A DNA stretch of 64,000 bases from Henriciella sp. (GTDB lineage Bacteria; Pseudomonadota; Alphaproteobacteria; Caulobacterales; Hyphomonadaceae). Positions within the stretch are counted from its first letter, which is position 1. Every line of letters starts with the position of its first letter. Shown here piece by piece: positions 25,639 to 34,443 of this stretch. The stretch is taken from contig JASJAO010000002.1 of NCBI GenBank assembly GCA_030066975.1, forward strand, positions 310,001 through 374,000, read 5' to 3'. The notes under the pieces were generated by a model, which was not told the origin of the DNA, searched no databases, and saw only the letters and a program-made list of their open reading frames with translations. The position numbers were made by a program, and so were the translations under genes.

Positions 25639-27045
25639 CTAGTTACAGTTACACGGGGCGCCGACGTTCAGGACGACGAGGCTGGCGCGAACGGTTTCAT
25701 AACGGGTCGCATTGGTGACGGTTTCCTTGACCGCGTTCACGCGGCGATACTCAATCGGCTGGATGATCGTGCGGACCACGGGCTGATAGATATCACGCTG
25801 TGTCACAGCTTCGAAATAGGTCTCGGAACGCTCCTCAACATAGTCCTCGGTGACCTGTGGGATATAGTTCACGACCGTATCCGGAACCGACACGTCTTCG
25901 ACAATACCGCTGAGAATTTCCTCTTCGTAGCGGGTGTCATTGGTGATGGTCTCTGTGCGCTCATTGACCAGTACATTCTCGACCGGCTGAATGGTTGTCA
26001 CCACGACCGGTTGGATGATGTTACGCGTCACCTGGTCGATATAAACATCCTCAACCTCCAGAACCGTCCGCTCAGTAACCTGTGGAATGATCGTCTCGAG
26101 CAGATCTGGCGCGACGTCCGTTTCAACGATGAGCGGCAGACGCTCTTCTTCGTAACGGGTGTCTTCGGTGATCGTTTCCGTCGTACCACGCAGGATCTGA
26201 CGTTCAATCGGCTGGATCGTGGTCCGGGTCAGCGGCTGATAGACATTCCGCGTCCGGACGTAGGGTACGATTGTCTCGGTGATCTGCTCTTCGGTCACTG
26301 TGGTAACGTCTTCTGTCAGCGTTTCGATTGTCTCCGGGATCGGCTGCGCGCGGCGATCCAAAGGCGCCCGTACTGTCTCATAGCGGGTTTCGTTGGTAAT
26401 CGTCTCGGTCACCGGGCGCACAATACGGCGCTGAACTGGCACAACTGTTGTCCGCTCAATCGGCTGGATCACGTCACGCTCTGTAATCACATCGTAATAG
26501 GTCTCAGTGATTTCTTCGGTGTTCTCGACCGTAACCTGAGGAATGTAGTTCTCGACCAGCGTTGGCACTTCATCGCGCTCGATGATTACCGGCAAGCGGT
26601 TTTCTTCGTAACGCATGTCTTCAGTAACGTCCTCGACACTGCCTTGCAGGATCCGACGCTCAATCGGCTGGATCAGCGTGCGCTTGACCGGTTGAATAAT
26701 GTCGCGGCGGCTAACCACGTCGACATAAGTTGTTGTTTCTTCAATCTCGGTCCGCGTCTCGATCTGCTCATCAAGGTTTTCACAGCAGAGCGTGGTTTCG
26801 ATCGCCGTCTGCGATCCGCCCATATAACGCACGTCTGTGTTCGCATCAGGTGCCCCGGCCTGGGCAATGATGTCGCGGATTTCAGCATCCGTTAGCGAAC
26901 GGTCTGAAGTATCAGCACCGGTGATTTCGTAGCGCTCCCCAGCGGCGGCTTTATCATAGCTCGATTTATCGCCATCTGCGAACGCCGCAAACGGAAGTGC
27001 CACAGCAGCGACCATTCCGACGATAAGCGTCTTTGTTTGTCTCAT
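25639..27045 (-). CDS. Secreted protein of five tandem 76-residue repeats
   Basis: 468 residues from ATG 27045 (GGGGAAGG upstream; a GTG at 27051 is in frame). A signal peptide ends at AFA (about residue 23). The next region to residue 100 is non-repetitive. Five repeats follow, each centred on a QP pair at Q118, Q194, Q270, Q345 and Q421: spacing 76, 76, 75, 76. Each repeat has the shape RDIIQPxxRTxIQPIERR, then TETITxxTRYE, then an acidic stretch ending IPQVTE; the last is cut short. The only cysteines are CC at 87-88, before the array, and two in CNCN at the C-terminus. I do not recognise the family. The Thr/Val/Ile-rich alternation suggests an extended beta structure, perhaps envelope or surface. 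Confidence 0.88.
   Translation of the reverse strand: MRQTKTLIVGMVAAVALPFAAFADGDKSSYDKAAAGERYEITGADTSDRSLTDAEIRDIIAQAGAPDANTDVRYMGGSQTAIETTLCCENLDEQIETRTEIEETTTYVDVVSRRDIIQPVKRTLIQPIERRILQGSVEDVTEDMRYEENRLPVIIERDEVPTLVENYIPQVTVENTEEITETYYDVITERDVIQPIERTTVVPVQRRIVRPVTETITNETRYETVRAPLDRRAQPIPETIETLTEDVTTVTEEQITETIVPYVRTRNVYQPLTRTTIQPIERQILRGTTETITEDTRYEEERLPLIVETDVAPDLLETIIPQVTERTVLEVEDVYIDQVTRNIIQPVVVTTIQPVENVLVNERTETITNDTRYEEEILSGIVEDVSVPDTVVNYIPQVTEDYVEERSETYFEAVTQRDIYQPVVRTIIQPIEYRRVNAVKETVTNATRYETVRASLVVLNVGAPCNCN
25642..26736 (-). repeat. Tandem coding repeats, five units of about 228 bp
   Basis: These are the DNA of the five protein repeats. The units have diverged in sequence but keep an almost constant length of 225-228 bp, so they are old duplications under length selection. 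Recurrent strings on the plus strand include the reverse complement of IQPIER and of TRYE. Confidence 0.8.
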
Positions 27046-27064
27046 ATCCACCTTCCCCTAAGTC

Positions 27065-27078
27065 TGGCTTCGAAGCCA
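27065..27078. promoter_or_regulatory. 14-bp palindrome in the leader of the repeat-protein gene
   Basis: TGGCTTCGAAGCCA is a perfect palindrome about 20 bases upstream of the ATG at 27045, just before the ribosome-binding site. In RNA it can fold into a small hairpin and may affect translation or stability. Confidence 0.35.
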
Positions 27079-27154
27079 AAAGGTTATTTTTGTTGCGCCC
27101 CGAACCATTTCGAAACAGCAACAAAATGCGACGCAATATTCGCGCCTCTCGTTT

Positions 27155-27183
27155 CGTATATGTAATGAAAACAACGCGTCCAA
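27155..27183 (-). promoter_or_regulatory. Candidate sigma-70 promoter for the repeat-protein gene
   Basis: On the minus strand TTGGAC (27183-27178) is followed after 17 bases by TATACG (27160-27155). The predicted start gives a leader of about 100 bases. Confidence 0.4.
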
Positions 27184-27331
27184 ACAGATTCACCCAGAGC
27201 GGGAATCGCTTCGAATAGCGCTCGCTTGTTGAATCTGAGGTCAGATTCGACCTGAAAAGCCGCTACGTTAACGATAGAATCTCAGTGATGATCGCAGCAG
27301 TGCGCAGGCCCACAAGACTGGCAGCGCAGAC

Positions 27332-27360
27332 AAGAAACCCCAGCGCAGAGGCACCGGGGT
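27332..27360 (-). terminator. Intrinsic terminator after rplS
   Basis: On the minus strand ACCCCGGTGC pairs with GCGCTGGGGT (two wobble pairs) around a CTCT loop, followed by TTTCTT. It lies 32 bases beyond the rplS stop. Confidence 0.75.
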
Positions 27361-27391
27361 CATTCGGAACTTTTTACAGTTGGGGTCGGCG

Positions 27392-27940
27392 TTAGGCCTC
27401 GCCGTCGCCTTCTGCAGCAGCCGCTTCTTCGGCTGCGGCGGCCTTGGCTTCGGCGGCTTTCGCTTTCTCCAGCGCAATGCGCTCTTCAGCGGCTTCCTCG
27501 CGGCGTGCCACCTTCGCGGCATCCCGCTGACGGCGCAGTTCGGTTTTTGAAGTGGTGATTTCGGTGGTCTCAATGCCACGACCGCTGGTCCGCTCTGCGA
27601 TGCGTGCAGACTTCCCGCGGCGATCGCGCAGATAATAAAGCTTGGCGCGGCGCACGCGGCCCTTGCGCTTGACTTCGATGCTTTCGATCATTGGTGAGAC
27701 AACCGGGAACACACGCTCGACGCCTTCGCCGAAGGAGATTTTGCGGACGGTGAAGCTCTCGTTCAGGCCCTTACCAGCGCGCGCAATGCACACACCTTCG
27801 TAGCGCTGGACGCGCTCGCGGTCGCCTTCCTTGATCCGCACATTCACAGACAGGGTGTCACCTGGTGAAAATTCCGGGATGTTCTTACCAGCGGTGACGC
27901 GGGCAACTTCTTCAGCTTCAAGCTGTTCAATCATGTTCAT
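27392..27940 (-). CDS. rplS: 50S ribosomal protein L19 with long C-terminal extension
   Basis: L19 sits at the interface of the ribosomal subunits. The core (residues 1 to about 125) has the usual [26 protein letters not shown] region and the C-terminal [14 protein letters not shown] block. About 55 extra residues rich in Ala, Glu and Lys follow, giving 182 residues against roughly 115 in E. coli. Such tails occur in some Alphaproteobacteria. The start lies inside the end of trmD (14-base overlap), so the two are coupled. Confidence 0.95.
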   Translation of the reverse strand: MNMIEQLEAEEVARVTAGKNIPEFSPGDTLSVNVRIKEGDRERVQRYEGVCIARAGKGLNESFTVRKISFGEGVERVFPVVSPMIESIEVKRKGRVRRAKLYYLRDRRGKSARIAERTSGRGIETTEITTSKTELRRQRDAAKVARREEAAEERIALEKAKAAEAKAAAAEEAAAAEGDGEA

Positions 27941-28655
27941 CGTCCGTCTCCGACGCTCGTGAATGGGGTCCGTTGAGGAAAGCCGCCCATAAATCGGGAC
28001 GGCGGGCTTTTGTCAATGCCTTGCTCTGCTGATTCCGCCAGGCCGCGACCTTTTTATGATCGCCGGATGTCAGTACCGCAGGTGTTGCATGGCCTTCCCA
28101 GTCGCGGGGCAATGTATATTGGGGATATTCAAGCAGGCCATTGGCAAAGCTTTCGTCTTCAATCGAGGCCTGATTGCCTGCCACATCGGGAAGCAGCCGC
28201 AGGGTCGCCTCCAACATCGCCATGGCCGCAACTTCGCCGCCGGCCAGCACGAAATCGCCGAGGGAGACTTCAACCATATTGCGCGCGGCGATGACACGCT
28301 CGTCCAGCCCCTCGAATCGTCCACAAAAGAAGATGAGCCCGGGGCCTTCCGCCCAGTTGTGTGCCATAGACTGAGCGAAGGGCCGCCCTCTGGGGCTCGG
28401 ATAGATGATCGGGCGGTCAGACCCGGTCAGACTGTCAATCGCATTGGCCGCAATATCAGGGCGCAAAACCAGTCCCGCACCGCCACCGGCAGGTGTATCA
28501 TCGACCTGACGATGTTTGCCGCGCCCGAACGAGCGCAAGTCAACGGTTTCAAGTGACCAGAGCCCATTCTGGCGCGCGCGTTCGAGGATCGACACGCCCA
28601 GCGGGCCGGGAAACGCGTCCGGATAAAGCGTGATAATACTTGCAGCAAAGGCCAT
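27927..28655 (-). CDS. trmD: tRNA (guanine-37-N1)-methyltransferase
   Basis: TrmD methylates G37 of tRNAs reading CNN codons and prevents frameshifting. The 242-residue protein has the trefoil-knot SPOUT signatures: [26 protein letters not shown] and [13 protein letters not shown]. The DNA-binding-like C-terminal domain includes RRPDLWAAF. It precedes rplS as usual, but rpsP and rimM are not upstream; a Tag-like glycosylase gene takes their place. Confidence 0.96.
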   Translation of the reverse strand: MAFAASIITLYPDAFPGPLGVSILERARQNGLWSLETVDLRSFGRGKHRQVDDTPAGGGAGLVLRPDIAANAIDSLTGSDRPIIYPSPRGRPFAQSMAHNWAEGPGLIFFCGRFEGLDERVIAARNMVEVSLGDFVLAGGEVAAMAMLEATLRLLPDVAGNQASIEDESFANGLLEYPQYTLPRDWEGHATPAVLTSGDHKKVAAWRNQQSKALTKARRPDLWAAFLNGPHSRASETDDEHD

Positions 28656-28688
28656 GCGGGCAGCCTTAGCGGTTTGAACGCCCTCTGC

Positions 28689-29360
28689 CTATCCTATCGA
28701 CAGCGCCAGGATGCGTGAAATGACCGATCGCGGGAGACCGCTCTGCTCGGCGAGGTCTGCGAAGGCTGCGTCGACTTTCTTCAGTGCCGTCTTGCTGGTG
28801 GCCGAGGGTTTGTCCAACACGCCTTCGCGCATCAAGGCCGCACAGACATCTTTTGACGTGATCCAGCCATCATAGCCGGAGAAGCGCAGAAAGTATTGCG
28901 CGGTCGCGCCGCCGAGCCGCGCCCCATGCTTGCCCAGATAGGCGAGAAGGCCAGCTTGGTCATCTGCTGGCCATTGCGCCAGAAAAGCGCCGAAACTGCC
29001 ATACTGCTTGATCGTCTCGACGATGAACCGGGCATTGTCGATGGTTGCTTTGATCTTCTGTCCATTCCGGACAATGCCCGGATCTGACAAGAGCCTGTCC
29101 ATGTCTTCATCTGAATAGAAAGCGACGCGGTGCGGGTCGAAGCCGTCAAAGGCCGCTTCAAATCCCGGCCATTTATTGCGGATGACGGTCCAGTTAAACC
29201 CGGCGCTGAACACAGCCTTCGTCATCTCAGAAAAGTAATGACTGTCCGCGATCGCGGTCAGGTCCGCTGTGAGATGCTCATTCGCTGCCTTGTCGAGTAC
29301 AAGTTCTTCACCGCCATGATGTTGCGCCGCAAGCGCAAGGATTTCACTGAAATTTCTCAA
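28689..29360 (-). CDS. DNA-3-methyladenine glycosylase I (Tag)-like protein
   Basis: About 223 residues with the Tag superfamily pattern: FSAGFNWTVIRNKWPGF, FDGFDPHRVAFYSDEDM, LLSDPGIVRNGQKI and the following helical region. Tag enzymes excise 3-methyladenine from DNA. The zinc-binding Cys/His set of classical Tag is not evident, so it may be a divergent branch. The frame is open to 29483, but that would place the start upstream of the DUF2853 terminator. I use TTG 29360, where homology-like sequence begins; no strong ribosome-binding site supports it. Confidence 0.78.
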   Translation of the reverse strand: MRNFSEILALAAQHHGGEELVLDKAANEHLTADLTAIADSHYFSEMTKAVFSAGFNWTVIRNKWPGFEAAFDGFDPHRVAFYSDEDMDRLLSDPGIVRNGQKIKATIDNARFIVETIKQYGSFGAFLAQWPADDQAGLLAYLGKHGARLGGATAQYFLRFSGYDGWITSKDVCAALMREGVLDKPSATSKTALKKVDAAFADLAEQSGLPRSVISRILALSIG

Positions 29361-29433
29361 AAGTCTGACCGGTCTGGTTAATGGTCGGACGAGTATCGTT
29401 AACCCGCACGCTGCAGGCAAGGCGCCGGACAAG

Positions 29434-29465
29434 ACAAAAAGGGCGACCCGGTTCGGGGTCGCCCT
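29434..29465 (-). terminator. Intrinsic terminator of the DUF2853 gene
   Basis: AGGGCGACCC (29440-29449) pairs perfectly with GGGTCGCCCT (29456-29465), followed on the minus strand by TTTTTG. A clean 10-bp stem, 25 bases beyond the stop. Confidence 0.92.
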
Positions 29466-29489
29466 AATAACTCTGCGCTGCAACCAGGC

Positions 29490-29834
29490 TTACTTGTTGT
29501 AGACGCTCTTTTTCCGGAAATGGACAGCCAGCAGGTAATAGACCACAGCGCGATACTTCGCGCGGGTGGACTTGCCATACTGTTCCATGACAGCCTCAAT
29601 CCCCTCGTCCAGCTTTGGCGTATCTTTCAGGCCCAGCTTCTTGATCAGAAAATTCTTCTTCACCGTCGCCAGTTCTTTTGGATCGCTCGCCGACACTGTC
29701 GAGGAGTCCCGGTTATAGATCGATGGGCCGCAGCCAATGGTAACTTTCTTAAGGAATGCCATGTCAGGTTCAACACCGCACTTCTCTTTCAGATCCTTGG
29801 CATATTTGGCGATCAGATCGTCGCGTTTGCTCAT
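29490..29834 (-). CDS. DUF2853 family protein
   Basis: A 114-residue small basic cytoplasmic protein matching the DUF2853 pattern: MSKRDDLIAKYAKDLKEK at the start, KVTIGCGPSIYNRDSSTV in the middle and KYRAVVYYLLAVHF near the end. The family has no known function; it is short, helical and common in marine bacteria. It has its own terminator and appears to be a single-gene transcript. Confidence 0.85.
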   Translation of the reverse strand: MSKRDDLIAKYAKDLKEKCGVEPDMAFLKKVTIGCGPSIYNRDSSTVSASDPKELATVKKNFLIKKLGLKDTPKLDEGIEAVMEQYGKSTRAKYRAVVYYLLAVHFRKKSVYNK

Positions 29835-29928
29835 CTCGGTCTCTCCTAATGAGTCGATTCTTTACTCTACGCGCAGACGCTGCCCGATTTAGATTTGTAA
29901 ATCAACGGTTTGGAGTCAGGCCAAGCGG

Positions 29929-31392
29929 TCAACTGATGTCCTGGCCATCAATCTGGCAGACTCCGGCGCGATAATTTCCAACCGTTCGGATGACTTCTTC
30001 GCCATCTGGCTCAACGCGAACGCCGGAAACGAGACTTTCCAGAACCCGCTGTACCAGGCCGTCGAGACGGGTGACGACATAGCAGTCAACGGTGGGCTCT
30101 GCATGCGGATTGCCGATGCCGCTATCATCGGTCAGGAACAGGTAGCGCCCGCCGGTAATCTGAGCCATGCCGCGCATCAGAAACTCGGCTGTTTTGTCGA
30201 CGCCGCTGGCTGCGAGCGGCACGATATGGATGCCGCGTGTTCGGGAGATCAGGCCGCTATCCCAGGTCTCTGGAATATGTTCGTCATGCGGCGGCGCGTC
30301 AGCCACCAGCATGTTCACTTTCACCGCATCGTCCCGCCAATCGAACTTTAGCCCGGCTGAAAGCGCGTCATGCATGGCCTCCGGGAAGTCTCCGCCTCCG
30401 CGCGCGGACTGGTCGGCGAGTTCCGCCTCAAAGGCCGATAAGTCATCGGTAAACGGGTAGTCCTTCACCACATAGGCATCGCCTTCGTCGCGATAGACGA
30501 TGAAGCCGGCGCGAATATCCAGTTCTGAATTCGACTCGCGCACCCGTTCCAGAATGCCGAGCAACTCAGCCTGCAGATAAGACATCTCATCGCCCATCGA
30601 CCCGGTCGCGTCGATGGTCAGCAGAAGGTCGAGCTTCTGTACCGTTTTGATGTCTTTGGAGAGATCAAACGTGACAGTTCCTCCAAGATCCAGGCGCTCT
30701 TGAGACAGGCGGTGGGTGATCTTTCGCGCGCCATCGGAGGCGACGGTAATCTTCATCCCGGCCTCGATCACATCATAGCTCGGATAGATATAGGCCATAC
30801 CATCGGCGCCGGTGCGCAGGGGGAACATCGGGTCGCCCTCCGCCGTCGTCAGCGAAATTTTGGCGAGCGGGACCGGCTTTCCCAACCGGTCCACAACTTT
30901 GATCCCGATACGGCGATTGGCATCGACATAGGGAAGTTTCTTGCCGGAGAGCTCGTCTTGAAGAACCTTGTCGAGATAGGCCTTGTAGAGATCCGGGTTG
31001 AGGACATCATCATAGTCGCCCGCCGTGAGCAGACCCGCTTGCGGTTCGGGCTGCTCGACTTCAGGCTCGATCGAGCGATCTTCCTTGAACTCAGACAGTG
31101 CCCGCTCCGTGGGGCTCGCCGTTTTCAGCGACCGGCTGCCGGTGACCACAACCTCGTCAGCCATAGCGCCAGCCTCAGCTGCGACTGCCCCTGTGTCTGA
31201 TCTGATCACCGGAGGTGGCGGCGGGGCCGGAGGAGGCCCTGGCGGTGACGGCGCCACCGGCTCTCCCCCTACATCCGCAGATCCGACTTCGGACCCGGCG
31301 GCCTCACCCGAAGTCCCCGACGTGGTTTCACAACCCGCCAGTATGATAAGCGCGGCACCGGCCACTCCCATTGATCGAAAAGTCGGTTTCAT
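29929..31392 (-). CDS. von Willebrand factor A-domain lipoprotein
   Basis: 487 residues from ATG 31392 (GGAG 7 bases upstream). A signal peptide ends in the lipobox LAGC (Cys21). A proline-rich linker follows (about 45-62), then DEVVVTGSR at 79-87, a carboxypeptidase-regulatory-like beta segment (about 160-245) and a vWA domain starting at LLLTIDATGSMGDEM. The MIDAS metal site DxTxS is D261, T263, S265. The VVVTGSR string resembles the start of TonB-receptor plug domains, which is odd in a lipoprotein. vWA domains mediate metal-dependent protein binding. Partner and role unknown. Confidence 0.85.
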   Translation of the reverse strand: MKPTFRSMGVAGAALIILAGCETTSGTSGEAAGSEVGSADVGGEPVAPSPPGPPPAPPPPPVIRSDTGAVAAEAGAMADEVVVTGSRSLKTASPTERALSEFKEDRSIEPEVEQPEPQAGLLTAGDYDDVLNPDLYKAYLDKVLQDELSGKKLPYVDANRRIGIKVVDRLGKPVPLAKISLTTAEGDPMFPLRTGADGMAYIYPSYDVIEAGMKITVASDGARKITHRLSQERLDLGGTVTFDLSKDIKTVQKLDLLLTIDATGSMGDEMSYLQAELLGILERVRESNSELDIRAGFIVYRDEGDAYVVKDYPFTDDLSAFEAELADQSARGGGDFPEAMHDALSAGLKFDWRDDAVKVNMLVADAPPHDEHIPETWDSGLISRTRGIHIVPLAASGVDKTAEFLMRGMAQITGGRYLFLTDDSGIGNPHAEPTVDCYVVTRLDGLVQRVLESLVSGVRVEPDGEEVIRTVGNYRAGVCQIDGQDIS

Positions 31393-31473
31393 CGCGCGTC
31401 TCCCAAATGACATGAAAGACATAAAACCATACGGTTTGAGGCGTAAACATGACGCCGGTAAGAGAATTCGGTG

Positions 31474-32742
31474 TCAGGCCTCAGAAACGTCGTCCAACAA
31501 GGGCACAACTTTCAGACCGGTGATCTGGTTGCGGGTTTTGCGAACAATATCAAACCGATGTCCGTGGAAAGCGAACCGTTGGCCGGGTTCAGGAATGGTC
31601 TGGGCCTCATGAATCACCAGTCCGGCAATGGTCACAGCCTCTTCATCCGGCAGCTCCCACCCTGTCGCGCGATTGAGATCACGGATGGTGACCCAACCTT
31701 CAACATAGACCGCGCCATCGCCTTGTGGGCGCACGCCCTGGACGACGACATCATGCTCATCACGAATGTCGCCGACGATCTCTTCCAGAATGTCTTCCAG
31801 GGTGACGAGACCTTGCAGCGCGCCATACTCATCCACGACAAGGGAGAAGTGGCTGCGTTGCTTGAGGAACAGGTCGAGCTGGTCTTCGACACGCGTGGTT
31901 TCCGGAATGAACCAGGGGTCACGGCAGATATCGAGAATATCGACTTTCTCGGTCTTGCCGCCATGCTGGATGACCGCGCGCAGCACATCCTTGACGTGCA
32001 GGATGCCGACAATTTCTTCCTGATCGCCGCGATAGAGTGGCAGCCGTGTGTGCGGGCTTGCCAGCGCCTGGCGAATGATCGCATCGGCGGGCTGATCCGC
32101 ATCAATCATAACGATGTTCTTGCGGTGGATCATCACCTCTTCCACCGACATATCTTTCAGGTCGAGCGCGCCGACAAGGCGGTGGCGCTTTTTGGCGTCC
32201 AGCCCTTCTTCGGAATGGTGCAGGTCAATCGTGCCGCGAATATCTTCTTCAGCCGTCACATCATCATCTGGTGGTTTCACACCGGCGGCCCGCAGGGTGA
32301 CATTCACGATCGCCTGGATCCCCTTCACCACCCAGCTTGCCACCGCGACCAGCCAGCTGATCGGGCGCGCGACGGACATGGCCATCGAATCAGGTCGCGT
32401 GATCGCATAGGTTTTCGGCAGCACTTCAGCAAAGACCAGAACCAGCACCGTCATCACAGCCGTCGCGATCGCCACACCGCTCGCCCCGAACAGGATGATG
32501 AACAGATTGGTCGCCAAAGCCGAGGCGAGAATATTGACGAGATTGTTGCCCAGCAGGATCGCCCCGATCAGGCTCTCTCGGTCGGAGATCAAGCGATTGA
32601 CCAGTCCGGCGCGTTTGTCACCGTCCTTTTCAAGTTGGTGAATGCGAGATCGGCTTGCGGCAGTCAGTGCCGTTTCAGAACCCGAGAAAAATCCCGACAT
32701 CATAAGCAGGATCAGGATGGTAACAGCAGTGCCGATAATCAT
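31474..32742 (-). CDS. HlyC/CorC-family transporter (CNNM, DUF21-CBS)
   Basis: A 422-residue protein. The N-terminal DUF21 domain has about four membrane segments (SGFFSGSETALTAASRSRI is its signature). A CBS pair follows (around THTRLPLYRGD and FSLVVDEYGALQGLVTLEDILEEIVGDI), then the CorC_HlyC domain. Family members are linked to magnesium efflux and cobalt resistance. The gene overlaps the aroB start by one base at 32742; aroK-aroB-CorC is a recurrent alphaproteobacterial order, so cotranscription is expected. Confidence 0.92.
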   Translation of the reverse strand: MIIGTAVTILILLMMSGFFSGSETALTAASRSRIHQLEKDGDKRAGLVNRLISDRESLIGAILLGNNLVNILASALATNLFIILFGASGVAIATAVMTVLVLVFAEVLPKTYAITRPDSMAMSVARPISWLVAVASWVVKGIQAIVNVTLRAAGVKPPDDDVTAEEDIRGTIDLHHSEEGLDAKKRHRLVGALDLKDMSVEEVMIHRKNIVMIDADQPADAIIRQALASPHTRLPLYRGDQEEIVGILHVKDVLRAVIQHGGKTEKVDILDICRDPWFIPETTRVEDQLDLFLKQRSHFSLVVDEYGALQGLVTLEDILEEIVGDIRDEHDVVVQGVRPQGDGAVYVEGWVTIRDLNRATGWELPDEEAVTIAGLVIHEAQTIPEPGQRFAFHGHRFDIVRKTRNQITGLKVVPLLDDVSEA

Positions 32743-33869
32743 CAGCGGTTCGATAGCTCCTCAGCTAGAAAATCAGATACGTCGGACAGGTCCGCATCCG
32801 GATAGATGAAAGACTGGCCAATGCCCTTGGCGAGAATGAGGGGAACCCGCGCGCCGCGCGCTTTCTTGTCCTGTTTCATCGCCTCGGCCAGATCGCTCGC
32901 GATATAGGGCCCACCGGTCAGGTTTGCCAGCCTGGTTTCCAGTCCGCAGGCGGCAATCGCCCGAATGCCGCGCTCAGCATCCTGTCCCTTCATCAAGCCA
33001 AGGCGAACCGAGTAGCGCAAAGCAAGCGCCATGCCTGCGCCGACAGCTTCCCCGTGCAACAGCGCTGGGCCATAGCCGTTCGCCGCCTCCAGCGTATGCC
33101 CAAATGTGTGCCCCAGGTTCAGCAGCGCCCGCACCCCGCCTTCGCGCTCATCCTGGGCGACGATACGAGCCTTGGCACGGCAGGAGACCGCGACGGCCTC
33201 CGTGACCGCTTCCGGATCGAGATCCACAACCCCCGCGCCATTGACCTCTAGCCAGTTCACGAACGCCGGATCGTCAATCAGCCCGTATTTGACAATTTCA
33301 GCATACCCGGCCTGGCGCTCGCGCAATGGCAGCGTCGCCAACAGGTCAATGTCGGCGAGCACGAGCTGGGGCTGATAGAACATGCCGACGAGGTTCTTCC
33401 CGTGCCGCGTATTGACGGCGGTCTTGCCGCCGACCGAGCTGTCGACTTGGGCCAGCAGTGTCGTGGGCACCTGAACCAATCTCATGCCGCGCTTCGTCAG
33501 GCCTGCGGCCAATCCGGTAAGATCGCCGACCACACCGCCGCCAAAAGCGATGAGAACATCATCACGTCCTGCGCCTGCATCAAGCAGCCATTCGACCAGG
33601 TCGCCGAGCTGCTGCCAGTTTTTGGTGGCTTCACCCGCCGGGACAGTGTGACAGTGGCAATCAATGTTTCCGGTATCCAGTGCAGCTTGCAGCGCCGCGC
33701 CGTGCAGGCCCCACACGGTCTCATCCGAGACCACAAAGACGCGATCACGGGCCAGCACCGGCTGCAAGTGGTCTGCGATCGAGGCGGCGAGGCCCGGGCC
33801 AATACAGATATCATAACCGCGCTCACCAAGGTCCACGCGAACCCGAACCGGCGTGAATGTGTCTGTCAT
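32742..33869 (-). CDS. aroB: 3-dehydroquinate synthase
   Basis: AroB turns DAHP into 3-dehydroquinate in the shikimate pathway using NAD and zinc. The 375-residue protein has IAFGGGVVGDLTGLAAGLTKRGM, the QVPTTLLAQVDSSVGGKTAVN signature and the zinc ligands in LNLGHTFGHTLEA. It lies 4 bases after aroK. Confidence 0.97.
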   Translation of the reverse strand: MTDTFTPVRVRVDLGERGYDICIGPGLAASIADHLQPVLARDRVFVVSDETVWGLHGAALQAALDTGNIDCHCHTVPAGEATKNWQQLGDLVEWLLDAGAGRDDVLIAFGGGVVGDLTGLAAGLTKRGMRLVQVPTTLLAQVDSSVGGKTAVNTRHGKNLVGMFYQPQLVLADIDLLATLPLRERQAGYAEIVKYGLIDDPAFVNWLEVNGAGVVDLDPEAVTEAVAVSCRAKARIVAQDEREGGVRALLNLGHTFGHTLEAANGYGPALLHGEAVGAGMALALRYSVRLGLMKGQDAERGIRAIAACGLETRLANLTGGPYIASDLAEAMKQDKKARGARVPLILAKGIGQSFIYPDADLSDVSDFLAEELSNR

Positions 33870-33873
33870 GTTT

Positions 33874-34443
33874 TCAGCCGTTCCATTTCTTCAAGGCGCC
33901 CAGAATCGCATCCACGGTGATGGCATGGGGGCCATCCACGCTGGCGACGACGACATCAGCCAATTCGTAAACCGGGCGGCGTTCATCCAGCAGGTCTGAC
34001 AAGACTTGCTTTGGATTGGGCTGTTGCAATAAAGGCCGGTGCGAGCGACGGGACACCCGCTTCCAAAGCGTTTCCAGTTCGGCGTTGATCCAGACCGTGA
34101 CCGTTTTATCGCGCATCAAATCGCGAATTTCCGGATTGAGGAACGCCCCTCCGCCAGTTGCCAGAACATGCGGGGGGCCAGCCAGAAGCCGTTCCAGCAC
34201 CCGTTGTTCTCCCCGTCGAAACTCTGGTTCACCATGCACAGAGAAGATGCTGGCCACAGACATGCCGGCCGCCTTTTCGATTTCATCGTCACTGTCAAAA
34301 AACGGACGGTTCAGCGCGGAGGCCAGTCTGCGCCCGACACTGGTCTTTCCGGCCCCCATCATACCCACCAGCGCGATCGTGCGGTCTGGCACGCCTGCCT
34401 CATTTATGTCGGGATTTAGAATAGAACTTCGTTCTTCAGCCAT
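33874..34443 (-). CDS. aroK: Shikimate kinase
   Basis: 189 residues from ATG 34443; a TTG at 34464 would add seven residues but its Shine-Dalgarno-like GACAGG is too close. AroK phosphorylates shikimate at the 3-hydroxyl. The Walker A motif is GMMGAGKTS, the shikimate-binding FFDSDDEIEKAAG follows, and the LATGGGAFLNPEIRDLM and RRSHRPLL lid region complete the set. First gene of aroK-aroB-CorC. Confidence 0.95.
   Translation of the reverse strand: MAEERSSILNPDINEAGVPDRTIALVGMMGAGKTSVGRRLASALNRPFFDSDDEIEKAAGMSVASIFSVHGEPEFRRGEQRVLERLLAGPPHVLATGGGAFLNPEIRDLMRDKTVTVWINAELETLWKRVSRRSHRPLLQQPNPKQVLSDLLDERRPVYELADVVVASVDGPHAITVDAILGALKKWNG

Larger units (their letters stand above)
27052..27391. 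other. 340-base intergenic region, no gene seen
   Basis: It holds the rplS terminator at its right end and the promoter and a roughly 100-base leader of the repeat-protein gene in the middle. The middle part is AT-rich compared with surrounding genes. I see no convincing open frame or RNA gene in it. Confidence 0.6.

Noticed and set aside
26011-26895. 294-codon plus-strand frame opposite the repeat protein
   Set aside because: It mirrors the minus-strand repeats and has no signal, ribosome-binding site or recognisable domain; it is a by-product of repeat codon composition.
29361-29483. Upstream extension of the Tag-like gene to ATG 29483
   Set aside because: It would contain the complete terminator of the DUF2853 gene and shows no family-like sequence.
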